Source: Fibrobacter succinogenes (lineage in GTDB: Bacteria > Fibrobacterota > Fibrobacteria > Fibrobacterales > Fibrobacteraceae). Taken from it: a DNA stretch of 64,000 nt. The stretch spans positions 1-64,000 of the forward strand of contig NZ_CACZDK010000011.1 of the NCBI RefSeq assembly GCF_902779965.1. The letters are read 5' to 3'. Below are positions 42,555 to 50,581 of the stretch, in pieces; within the stretch, counting starts at the first letter, position 1, and every line of letters begins with the position of its first letter. The position numbers were made by a program, and so were the translations under genes. Below the pieces are notes generated by a model. That model saw nothing but the letters and a program-made list of their open reading frames with translations. It did no database searches and was not told the DNA's origin.

Positions 42555-42719
42555 CAGTAGGCAGTGGTTAGTAGTCAGTAGACAGGATTGCAAAGAAAAT
42601 TGCATTTGCAATTGAAATTGTGTATGCCTATCGCGACACATGACTGATAAATCAGCAACTAACCACTCGCCTCAAACAAACCACACTGCCTACTGTCTAC
42701 TTCCTACCGTCTACTGCCC
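42555..42719. repeat. Inverted CTAC-rich repeat pair upstream of the EAL-HDOD gene
   Basis: CAGTAGGCAGTG (42555-42566) is a perfect inverse of CACTGCCTACTG (42684-42695). AGTGGTTAGT (42563-42572) is inverse to ACTAACCACT (42658-42667), and CAGTAGACAG (42576-42585) to CTGTCTACT (42693-42701). The right arm ends at the ATG of the next gene, so that gene has no SD. The same units occur at 16095-16122. Confidence 0.6.
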
Positions 42720-43628
42720 ATGCAATCTCTCGCTTACTTGGCACGTCAACCGATTCTAGACCGCGATGGAAATATCTTCGCGTATGAATTGCTATTCCGA
42801 GACTCGCCAAATAGCGTTACCGCCATCATTGCAAGCGATGTGCAGGCTACCGCTCAGGTGCTAGAGAATGTCCTCAACAGCATCGGGCTTGAGCGTCTTG
42901 TCGGGGGCAAAAAAGCTTTTGTCAATTGCAGCCGCGAGATGCTTTTGGACAACTTGTTCGGGCTTTTAAATCCCAACAGTTTTGTCCTTGAAATTCTCGA
43001 AGATGTTACCGTCGATAGAGCGCTTATCCGCGCCATCGAACGGCATAAGTCTCGCGGTTTTGAACTGGCGCTAGACGATTTTATCATGAACGACGAGTTC
43101 ATAAAGCGCTTCGAGCCATTGTTCAAGCACGTTTCGTACGTCAAGATGGACTTGGTCGATAACACGCCCGAAGCGATGGAAAAAGCAGCCAAGTTCTTTA
43201 AAGAAAAGAACATCAAGATTCTCGCCGAAAAAGTCGAGGACGAAGAAACGTTCAAGCACTGCAAAAATGCCGGATACGAATACTTCCAGGGATTTTTCTT
43301 TGCAAAGCCGGAACTCGTAACCGGACAAAAGATAGACGCGACTTCGGCCGCCATTCTCAAAATCATCCAACTGTTGCACACGCGACCGACACTCGAAAAA
43401 CTCTGCGATGAACTCGACAAGCAGCCGGACATTGCAGCAAACCTCATGCAATTTGTGAATTCGGATGTGCGCGACAAACCCGCTATCGAAACGGTTAAAG
43501 GCGCCATCGTCTGGGTGGGCATGAAGAAAATCCAGGAGTGGCTAAAGCTCATGCTTTACGCCCGCATCGGAACGATTTTCGAACTGAAACTGAACAGCAC
43601 ACAACGATACGTAAGCACTAGCAAATGA
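42720..43628 (+). CDS. Degenerate EAL plus truncated HDOD protein (YuxH-like)
   Basis: This 302-residue protein begins AYLARQPILDRDGNIFAYELLFR. The E-L-L-F-R in place of a canonical EAL is usual for YuxH proteins, which do not hydrolyse cyclic-di-GMP. LALDDF (about residues 119-124), VKMDLVD and YFQGFFFAKP (about 185-194) keep the EAL fold. The HDOD part (about 215-285) is cut short; full YuxH proteins are about 400 residues. It sits at the head of an overlapping gene string (ATGA with recR), with repeat DNA right up to the ATG. A signalling or scaffold role in the c-di-GMP network is possible. Confidence 0.8.
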   Translation: MQSLAYLARQPILDRDGNIFAYELLFRDSPNSVTAIIASDVQATAQVLENVLNSIGLERLVGGKKAFVNCSREMLLDNLFGLLNPNSFVLEILEDVTVDRALIRAIERHKSRGFELALDDFIMNDEFIKRFEPLFKHVSYVKMDLVDNTPEAMEKAAKFFKEKNIKILAEKVEDEETFKHCKNAGYEYFQGFFFAKPELVTGQKIDATSAAILKIIQLLHTRPTLEKLCDELDKQPDIAANLMQFVNSDVRDKPAIETVKGAIVWVGMKKIQEWLKLMLYARIGTIFELKLNSTQRYVSTSK

Positions 43629-44221
43629 ACGTTGAACCGCAAAGTCTGGAAAATTTGATTTCCGAATTCGCCTCCCTCCCGGGGATCGGTTTAAAGACGG
43701 CTCGCCGCCTAGCCTACCATATGCTCTCGCGCCGCAAGAGCGATGTAGAACGCTTTGCCGACAGCTTGATGCAAGCCGCAGAAAAAGTCCACCCGTGCCC
43801 GCGTTGCCACGCTTTCACCGATGAAGAAATCTGCCCCACTTGCAGGGCTCGCGAAGGCGCCAAGTCCATTTGCGTTGTCGAAAAAAATTCAGATATTTTA
43901 CCTTTTGAACGTTCATCCGTCCACAAGGGTCTTTACTTTGTCCTTGGCGGTGTAATTTCTCCGCTCGACGGCATTGGTCCCGAAGCGCTCCACTTGCCGC
44001 AACTCGTGGAACGCATCAAGCAAGAAAATATCGAAGAACTGGTCCTAGCCTTGGGCTCTAGCCCCGAAGCCGACAGCACCGCACTCATGATTGACCGCAT
44101 GCTAGACGGCGTCAACGTCAAGCGCACTCGCCTCGCCCGCGGAATCCCGATGGGCAGCGATCTGGAATTCATCGACGAAGTCACCATGCTTCGCGCATTC
44201 GAAGGGAGAGTTTCCTTATGA
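43625..44221 (+). CDS. recR: Recombination mediator RecR
   Basis: This 198-residue RecR (with RecO, and RecF) loads RecA at single-strand gaps. The N-terminal helix-hairpin-helix (LPGIGLKTARRLAYHML) is followed by a four-Cys zinc finger, CPRCHAFTDEEICPTC (about 59-74), a TOPRIM domain (ICVVEKNSDI through the D/E residues) and a C-terminal Walker-B-like strand. Length is normal. It overlaps its neighbours by ATGA at both ends, so it is in the middle of one operon. Confidence 0.94.
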   Translation: MNVEPQSLENLISEFASLPGIGLKTARRLAYHMLSRRKSDVERFADSLMQAAEKVHPCPRCHAFTDEEICPTCRAREGAKSICVVEKNSDILPFERSSVHKGLYFVLGGVISPLDGIGPEALHLPQLVERIKQENIEELVLALGSSPEADSTALMIDRMLDGVNVKRTRLARGIPMGSDLEFIDEVTMLRAFEGRVSL

Positions 44222-44865
44222 GTACAAAAGAAAACATTCACCAAGCTCCCGTCGAGGTGGGCGGCTATACCATCCGTTCGGCAAAATTTGTCAAAGCCGC
44301 TGTCAATCTCAAAGGCCTCCCTGAAGAACGCCTCCCGCAGGTAGCATTCCTCGGGCGATCCAACGTGGGCAAGTCTTCGCTCATGAATGCGCTCATGGGT
44401 CAAAAAAAGCTCGTGAAAGTGAGCTCAACCCCCGGAAAAACGCGCGAAATCAATTTTTTCAAAGTCAACGAGGAATTTTTTCTTGTAGATTTACCAGGTG
44501 TAGGGTTCGCTAAAGTCAACAATGCCAAACGCGACCAGATGTCCGACTTTATCCGTGAATACGTCGAAAAGTGCAAGGACCTCAAGGGGCTTATCTACCT
44601 CGTAGATATCCGCCACGGAGGAACGCCGATTGACATCGAAACAGTCGAAAGCATCCGTGCCACAGGTTGCCCAGTCCTGATTGTCGCAAGCAAACGTGAC
44701 AAGGTGAACCAATCCGAACTCGCCAAAGGGCTTAGGGATATCCAGCAACGCTTGGATCTAGACCACAAGCCGCTTTGCGTAAGTGCTCTGAAAAAATTTG
44801 GACTTGATGAACTCTGGACGGAAATTCTAGAAGCAATTCATAGCGATGCAAGAGAAGCAACTTAA
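44218..44865 (+). CDS. engB: Ribosome biogenesis GTPase YsxC/EngB
   Basis: This 215-residue TrmE-Era-EngA-YihA-Septin GTPase takes part in 50S ribosome assembly. The G1 motif is GRSNVGKSS (about residues 46-54), G2 is in STPGKTREINFF, G3 is DLPGVGFA (about 92-99), G4 is ASKRDK (about 155-160) and G5 is SALKK. The start overlaps recR by ATGA, and its last 20 bases overlap the mlaE start. Confidence 0.93.
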   Translation: MSTKENIHQAPVEVGGYTIRSAKFVKAAVNLKGLPEERLPQVAFLGRSNVGKSSLMNALMGQKKLVKVSSTPGKTREINFFKVNEEFFLVDLPGVGFAKVNNAKRDQMSDFIREYVEKCKDLKGLIYLVDIRHGGTPIDIETVESIRATGCPVLIVASKRDKVNQSELAKGLRDIQQRLDLDHKPLCVSALKKFGLDELWTEILEAIHSDAREAT

Positions 44866-45724
44866 AAACTGGCAAAAGATGACTCCCATCGGGCGTTTGT
44901 TCCACACGCTCGGGATTTTCATCTTGAAAAGGAGAATAGGGCAACTAATAGCCTTGTTCTTCCGTACAGTAGCATCTCTCTTCGACAAAAGCCACAACTT
45001 CAAGAGCGACACCCGCAATATCATATTGCAGACTTTCTTTACGGGCGTCGAAATTATTATACCGCTGTTCATCGTCGCCACGTTGTTCGGAACCGTCGTC
45101 ATCATCGAAGTGCTTTCGCTCATGGGCAAAATGGGTTTCTCGGATATTGTGGGTAACCTCATGGTGGTGGTCATTATCCGCGAATTAAGCCCGATTCTTA
45201 CAGCGTTTCTCATCGCAGGCCGTTCTGGATCTTCGCTCACGACCTACATTGGCAGCATGGTCATCGATTCCGAAGTGGACGCGCTTGCGACCATGGGCAT
45301 CAACCCCATCCGTTATCTGGTCATGCCTAGCGTTATCGGCGGCACAATCGCAACGATTATCTCGAACATCATCTTTAGTGCAAGCGCAATCGGAGCAGGC
45401 TTCCTCGTCACGAAGGGAATCATCTTCATTACCGGTAACGCCCCCAACTTGCAAATCACCTGGAATTACCTTTCTACCGAAATCATCAAGGCGCTTACCA
45501 TTCCCGACTTTGTCTTTGCGATTGTAAAACCGTTTGTCTTCGGAATCATCATCACCATCAACGCTTGCTACCAGGCACTGAATATCAAACGCGATATCCG
45601 CCTCGTGCCCAAAGCTACATCGCGTTCGGTCATTACCTCTTTCCTCTATATCGTTTTTGCTGACGTCGTGCTCTCGTTGTTCTACTTTATCAGTTACATG
45701 CAGAACCTCTCAACGATTATCTAA
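44846..45724 (+). CDS. mlaE: MlaE-family phospholipid ABC transporter permease
   Basis: This 292-residue permease of the MlaE (DUF140) family shuttles phospholipids between membranes, and with MlaF forms the inner-membrane core of the Mla system. Five or six helices and the conserved VVVIIRELSPILTAFLIAGRSGSS (about 108-131) and DALATMGINPIRYLVMP (about 147-163) segments identify it. It starts inside engB. The ATG at 44879 (33 bases downstream) is an alternative. No MlaD or other substrate-binding gene is adjacent. Confidence 0.9.
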   Translation: MQEKQLKNWQKMTPIGRLFHTLGIFILKRRIGQLIALFFRTVASLFDKSHNFKSDTRNIILQTFFTGVEIIIPLFIVATLFGTVVIIEVLSLMGKMGFSDIVGNLMVVVIIRELSPILTAFLIAGRSGSSLTTYIGSMVIDSEVDALATMGINPIRYLVMPSVIGGTIATIISNIIFSASAIGAGFLVTKGIIFITGNAPNLQITWNYLSTEIIKALTIPDFVFAIVKPFVFGIIITINACYQALNIKRDIRLVPKATSRSVITSFLYIVFADVVLSLFYFISYMQNLSTII

Positions 45725-45727
45725 GAT

Positions 45728-46552
45728 ATGCTAGACGAAGCCCTAAGACTTGAAGATATATACCTTTCGACAAGCGAACTGTCGGGAACTCTGTTCTCGA
45801 TCCCAAGAGCCGTTAGCTACTTTGAAAACATCAGATCGAGTGAAAGCAACGAGGACTACCAACTCATCGCAGGCGCTAATCTCTCATTAAAGCTTGGCGA
45901 AACGATTTGCATTGGCGGACCATCCGGTAAAGGTAAAAGCGCCATTCTCCGCATGATTGCGGGGCTTGCACGCCCCCTCAAAGGGCATATCTATTACTTT
46001 GGCGAATACATTCCGGCAGAACGCCTCGACGCACTTGAAGTCGCTAAACGTCAAGTTGGCTTTGTTCTCCAGAACGCCGCCCTTATTTCGAACCTGAGAG
46101 TTGTAGACAACATCGCACTTCCGCTTCGTTACCATAAAATGGGCACTGACGAAGAAATTACGAAAAAAGTCAACATGGCTATGGACTTGATGCGCGTCCG
46201 CAATTTTGCAAACATGTTCCCGCACGAACTGAGTGTGGGCATGCAAAAGCGTGTGGCCATCGCTAGGTCTTGGGCCATGGACCCGAAGCTTTTGCTCATG
46301 GATGAACCGACCGCGGGCCTCGACAACTACAACCGCCGAAACTTGCTGCCGTTGATTGACAACATGCGTACCATGTTCAAGACGACCATCATTATCGTTA
46401 CGCATGATCTCATGATTGCAAAAGAACTGAACTGCAACCTCGTATTTTTGCACAAGAAAAAATTCACCGAACCGCATTCTTTTGACTACTGGCTCCACTC
46501 GGATAGTGAAATTTCGAAGGACCAGTTCCGCGATCTACAATCCAATGAATAA
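45728..46552 (+). CDS. mlaF: MlaF-like ABC transporter ATPase
   Basis: This 274-residue ATPase pairs with MlaE three bases upstream. Walker A is GGPSGKGKSA (about residues 62-71), the Q-loop is VLQNAALISN, the signature is LSVGMQKR (LSGGQ variant) and Walker B is LLLMDEPTAGLD, with the switch histidine in VTHDLM. The N-terminal 45 residues are longer than in E. coli MlaF, which may reflect a start further downstream. The spacing and order with mlaE support one transcript. Confidence 0.87.
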   Translation: MLDEALRLEDIYLSTSELSGTLFSIPRAVSYFENIRSSESNEDYQLIAGANLSLKLGETICIGGPSGKGKSAILRMIAGLARPLKGHIYYFGEYIPAERLDALEVAKRQVGFVLQNAALISNLRVVDNIALPLRYHKMGTDEEITKKVNMAMDLMRVRNFANMFPHELSVGMQKRVAIARSWAMDPKLLLMDEPTAGLDNYNRRNLLPLIDNMRTMFKTTIIIVTHDLMIAKELNCNLVFLHKKKFTEPHSFDYWLHSDSEISKDQFRDLQSNE

Positions 46553-46598
46553 TTCTGAATTCATATTCCAGAATTGACCATTTTTTAGAGAAAGCAAA

Positions 46599-47627
46599 AT
46601 GACATCGACTCCAAACAACACCGAACTTACCCTTCCTTTACCTGACGATTTTCATGCCCATTTACGCCAGGGCGAACTCATGCCCGGTTATGTCCGCGAT
46701 CTCGTAAGCCAGTTTGGTCGCGCCATCATTATGCCGAACACCGTGCCCGCCATGACAAGCGCAGCTGCGATTGCCGATTACAAAAAGCAGATTCTCGAAG
46801 CGGCCGCTCCCGTGCGTCCGGATTTTGAACCGCTCATGACATTCAAGCTGAACCCGAATTACACGGAACAAGACTTGAAGGACATGATGGCCGTAGGTGT
46901 TGTCGCCGGCAAATACTACCCCGCAGGCGTCACGACAAATAGCGCCGACGGCATCAGCGATTTTGAAGCGGTCTTCCCCGTTGTCGCCATGATGGAAAAA
47001 CTCGGCCTTGTGCTGTGCGTCCACGGCGAAGAACCCGGCGAATTCTGCCTCGACCGCGAACCGGCATTTATCAAGCGAGTGGAAACACTTGCCGAAAAGT
47101 TTCCGAAGCTCCGCATCGTCTTTGAGCACCTGAGCAGCGCCAAATCCGTCGAAGCGGTAAAACGCCTCCCGGCAAACGTCGCTGCCACATTCACGGTGCA
47201 CCATCTGATGATGACTCTCGACGATATCGTTGGCGATGCACTCCGCCCGCACCATTTCTGCAAGCCGCTCCCCAAGCGTCCTGAAGACCGCAAAGCCATC
47301 CGCGAAGCAGCCTTCAGCGGAAACCCGAAATTCTTCCTCGGTACCGATTCCGCACCCCACCAGCAAGGCAAAAAAGAATGCCCATGCGGAGCCGCCGGCG
47401 TTTACAGCGCCCCCGTCGCCATCCCGCTTCTGGTGCAGGAATTTGAACGCGCAGGCGCACTCGACAAGCTCCCCAACTTTATCGCAGGATTCGGCGCCGA
47501 TTTTTACGGTTTACCGCGTACCACAAAGCAAATCAAGGTTGTCAAGGAATTGTGGACCGTGCCCGCCATCGTGAACGGAGTTGTTCCGCTCGCCGCCGGA
47601 CAAACGCTCGAATGGAAGCTGAAATAA
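46599..47627 (+). CDS. pyrC: Dihydroorotase (homodimeric type)
   Basis: This 342-residue PyrC reversibly cyclises N-carbamoyl-L-aspartate to dihydroorotate in pyrimidine synthesis. DFHAHLRQG (about 17-25) binds zinc. The carboxylated lysine is in GKYYPAG (about K104), and the histidines are in VHGEE, FEHLSS and LGTDSAPH, with the aspartate in TDSAPH (about 249). Length is standard for the class II enzyme. AGAGAAAG precedes the ATG, and a terminator follows. Confidence 0.93.
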   Translation: MTSTPNNTELTLPLPDDFHAHLRQGELMPGYVRDLVSQFGRAIIMPNTVPAMTSAAAIADYKKQILEAAAPVRPDFEPLMTFKLNPNYTEQDLKDMMAVGVVAGKYYPAGVTTNSADGISDFEAVFPVVAMMEKLGLVLCVHGEEPGEFCLDREPAFIKRVETLAEKFPKLRIVFEHLSSAKSVEAVKRLPANVAATFTVHHLMMTLDDIVGDALRPHHFCKPLPKRPEDRKAIREAAFSGNPKFFLGTDSAPHQQGKKECPCGAAGVYSAPVAIPLLVQEFERAGALDKLPNFIAGFGADFYGLPRTTKQIKVVKELWTVPAIVNGVVPLAAGQTLEWKLK

Positions 47628-47662
47628 CGTTTTTTTCGTTAAAAAAAGCCATTTTTTATACA

Positions 47663-47692
47663 AAAATTCGCCGTAAAAGGCGAATTTTTTTT
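47663..47692 (+). terminator. Terminator after pyrC
   Basis: AAATTCGCC (47664-47672) pairs with GGCGAATTT (47679-47687), followed by eight T residues. Confidence 0.85.
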
Positions 47693-47789
47693 ATACATAT
47701 AAAAAAATTTTTCCTTATTTACTTTTTTTACTTATATTAGAAAAGCTAATCCAAAGGAATCATACCATATTTCAATCGGAGGTTTCATA

Positions 47790-48404
47790 ATGAATTTGGT
47801 AAAAACAATTGGTCGTTTTCTTCCGGTAGCTCTTTCTCTCGCAGTGCTCGTGGCCTGCGGCGATAAAAAAACTGAAAAACCCGCTCCAGTAAAGCAGCCC
47901 GAACCGGTCAAGGTCGAGGCTCCGGCACCGGAACCAGAACAGCCGGCACCGTTCGACTTCTCCAAGTTTGCCGCCATCAAGAACAACTCTCAGGTATTCT
48001 TGACCACCCGTGGCGAAGTGGCTGCATTCCTTAACGACGCTTTTGCCAAGGTTGAAAAAGGTCAGGCCTCTGCAATTGAATTCCCGAACGTAAGCAGCCT
48101 CTTTGAACTCGCCAGTGCAGAACTCAGCAGCGAAGGCCGCGCCATCATCGCAGAACTCGCACCCAAGTTTGCACAGACCAACATGGAAGCAACGATTCTC
48201 GTTGAAGGTTACACCTGCGACCTCGGTTCCGTGGCATACAACGATGAACTTTCTCAGCGCCGCGCCGAAACCGTCAAGGCTGAAATCGCCAAATACGTTC
48301 CGGCATCCAAGATCACAGCAAAGTGGTACGGCAAGCGCATGTTCAAGAAGTTCAAGTACGATACAAGAGACGAATACCGTCGCGTGAACATCCGCATCCA
48401 GTAA
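47790..48404 (+). CDS. Pal/OmpA-type peptidoglycan-associated lipoprotein
   Basis: This 204-residue protein has a lipobox ending in LVACGDKK (Cys at about residue 23) and a Pro/Glu/Lys-rich linker (about 27-50). The C-terminal OmpA-like domain (about 90-204) holds LVEGYTCDLGS, the NDELSQRRAETVKAEI helix (peptidoglycan-binding) and a final strand RRVNIRIQ. A Pal-type outer-membrane anchor is the best reading. A strong GGAGG lies upstream, with a TATATT-like -10 at about 47731. It is an isolated single-gene unit between two terminators. No tol genes are adjacent. Confidence 0.86.
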   Translation: MNLVKTIGRFLPVALSLAVLVACGDKKTEKPAPVKQPEPVKVEAPAPEPEQPAPFDFSKFAAIKNNSQVFLTTRGEVAAFLNDAFAKVEKGQASAIEFPNVSSLFELASAELSSEGRAIIAELAPKFAQTNMEATILVEGYTCDLGSVAYNDELSQRRAETVKAEIAKYVPASKITAKWYGKRMFKKFKYDTRDEYRRVNIRIQ

Positions 48405-48433
48405 TTCTTCTTTACGGATAAACGTTACAGAAA

Positions 48434-48460
48434 AGGTCCCGCTCGATGGCGGGACTTTTT
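48434..48460. terminator. Terminator after the Pal-like gene
   Basis: GTCCCGC (48436-48442) pairs with GCGGGAC (48449-48455), followed by five T residues. It faces the convergent TPR gene. Confidence 0.8.
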
Positions 48461-48548
48461 CGTTATAAAATTCTGAGATAAATAAGGCGCGTGAACAAGA
48501 CGCAGCACAGGCGCGCGAGAAGCCACGCTGGAGAATGCCGCAAAAGTA

Positions 48549-50579
48549 CTAGTACTTAAACACCGACATTTTGGTAATATTACCTTCTGCATCGAAAGTG
48601 ATATCGAAATAGCCTTTACCTTCAAGAGTGCTTATATATAGCGGGACCGTCTTTGATGCGAATGCCGATTGCTTATCAAAAGAGACATCGATATTTTCAC
48701 CATTCAAAACCACCGACGACGCAAGCATCGCATCTTTACTATTCAACTCACCGAACGAGAAGAACGGATTTAACGCCACCAAGGATCTCGGAAAATGAAA
48801 CACCATTTTCTTTGAGCCAACCATGCTACTCAACAAGCCCTCTTTTTCTTTCATTTCATAAGAACAACCTGTAGTGAGCTGATGGAGGGTAGCCTTGCTA
48901 AAGCGTTTAGCGCCCATCTTTTTCGAAATATTCGTACGCTTGATCTTATCTTCATCGACCCAGATAATCAAGCTATCCGTCATGATAATAGCTCTTGCAG
49001 AAACGATGTCCTCGACGCTATTCTTTTGTTTCCCGTACAATTCATAATTCAGTTGCAGCTTTCCGAAACTCGCCTTGGAATAAGGCTCGATGTTATTGAT
49101 TGTCGTTTCCATTTTCTTCACCAAATAATCATCGGCATACATATCGGTCATATGCAAGCAGATAAACAGGCGAACATTCGAAAGGCGCTTGTCGGAGCGG
49201 TTTTCAATTTCAATGGCAAGCTTATCCGAAAACGAAAGCGTCGGATTGTACGTCTGCAAATCCAAGAAAGAATGTTCTTCAAAAATCATATCCAAAATTT
49301 TGGGCATATAGCGTTCCACAAACTTCATGTCAGAAATCAAGTAATCATACACTTCTTGATTTCCGCGACGGAAAAAGTGTTTTAAAATTTCTTCTTTAGC
49401 ATTGGCAAAATTTCCTTTATTATAAGCGACCATTGCCTTTTGGAAGTTCGGCGAATAAAATCCAAAGCCTTCCATCATGGACTTATAGTGTTCCAAAACC
49501 ACATGGCCTTCTTTGGATTTCAGAATGTAATTGCGGTAATTGTAGGAATTGTACATGTCCAATAATTTTTCCGCTTCGCGAGGATATTCCACAGAAGACT
49601 GATCAAACAAGGTTGCAGCCTTTTTATCGTCACCCAGCAATGTGTAATATGTTCCCAACAAAAGCAATGCTGGCGCCGCTCTATCAGGATGTTCCTTTAC
49701 GTATTGATTCAGAATGTCGCGAGCGTTATCCGCATTATGCACATCACCGGAAACGCCTATACCTTGTTCCGCTTTATAAAGCAAGCAAAAAGATTTAAGC
49801 AGTTGCGATTCTGAATCAGTAGGATACTTCTGTAGCACCGCATTGAGCGATTCCAGCGCGCCATCAATATCGCCATTGTTGATGGCAAGGTACGCCTTAT
49901 CACGCAACAGGCACATTTCATTCCACATTGCCAAATATTTCAAATAAAGTACTGTATATTCGCTTAAATAGCTTAAGTAAGCTTCTTTATTTTCTTCAAG
50001 AGCCTTTTTTGCGCTTTTTTCAATTTCATCATTTCTCTGGATTTCGGTATAAAAATTTGTTCCCGAAGCAAGGCTCATTGTCGCAAGTGATACAAATGCT
50101 GTAGGATCAAAACCTCCCGTTGCAGCGATTTGCGCAATCGGAGAAGTTACTGTTTTAAGATCGACAGAATTTTTTATAGCGCCCCAATAACGTCTCTTTT
50201 GCGTTTCATTCAAATCATATTCGGCCGTGCGAATGCCCTTATAAAGCGGGAGCAATTTCTTTTCCGCTTCGAGGACTTCATCCGGAATGCCGCTATAATC
50301 TTGAGCCGCCATGAACTGCAAGTACTCGAACATGCTCTTCGTTGTCGAATACCCATCGTTCAAAATATGGAACAGGCGGATTGTCTTTTCAAGATCAAGC
50401 GGTTTAGATTCTCGCGGCTCGGGAGATTTACGTTCCTCTTTTTCCGCATTTTCGAAAACAGTCTCGACCGAATCAATTTCTTTTTGAATCTCGACTTTTT
50501 TCGAGTGATTCGATATCAAAAGATACGCGACAGGAACCGCAATAGCAACAATCAGAAATAGCAAGCAACCTTTTTTCAT
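48549..50579 (-). CDS. Membrane-anchored TPR-containing protein
   Basis: This 676-residue protein has a single N-terminal helix (about residues 5-23) and a low-complexity charged stretch (about 40-60). A helical region with TPR-like units follows (about 215-330, for example YLAINNGDIDGALESLNAVLQ and LLGTYYTLLGDDKKAATLFDQ). The C-terminal 230 residues form a separate beta-rich part. I do not recognise a family. It starts two bases after the stop of the RCK/RyR-domain gene, so the two are co-expressed and probably act together at the membrane. Confidence 0.72.
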   Translation of the reverse strand: MKKGCLLFLIVAIAVPVAYLLISNHSKKVEIQKEIDSVETVFENAEKEERKSPEPRESKPLDLEKTIRLFHILNDGYSTTKSMFEYLQFMAAQDYSGIPDEVLEAEKKLLPLYKGIRTAEYDLNETQKRRYWGAIKNSVDLKTVTSPIAQIAATGGFDPTAFVSLATMSLASGTNFYTEIQRNDEIEKSAKKALEENKEAYLSYLSEYTVLYLKYLAMWNEMCLLRDKAYLAINNGDIDGALESLNAVLQKYPTDSESQLLKSFCLLYKAEQGIGVSGDVHNADNARDILNQYVKEHPDRAAPALLLLGTYYTLLGDDKKAATLFDQSSVEYPREAEKLLDMYNSYNYRNYILKSKEGHVVLEHYKSMMEGFGFYSPNFQKAMVAYNKGNFANAKEEILKHFFRRGNQEVYDYLISDMKFVERYMPKILDMIFEEHSFLDLQTYNPTLSFSDKLAIEIENRSDKRLSNVRLFICLHMTDMYADDYLVKKMETTINNIEPYSKASFGKLQLNYELYGKQKNSVEDIVSARAIIMTDSLIIWVDEDKIKRTNISKKMGAKRFSKATLHQLTTGCSYEMKEKEGLLSSMVGSKKMVFHFPRSLVALNPFFSFGELNSKDAMLASSVVLNGENIDVSFDKQSAFASKTVPLYISTLEGKGYFDITFDAEGNITKMSVFKY

Positions 50580-50581
50580 TT

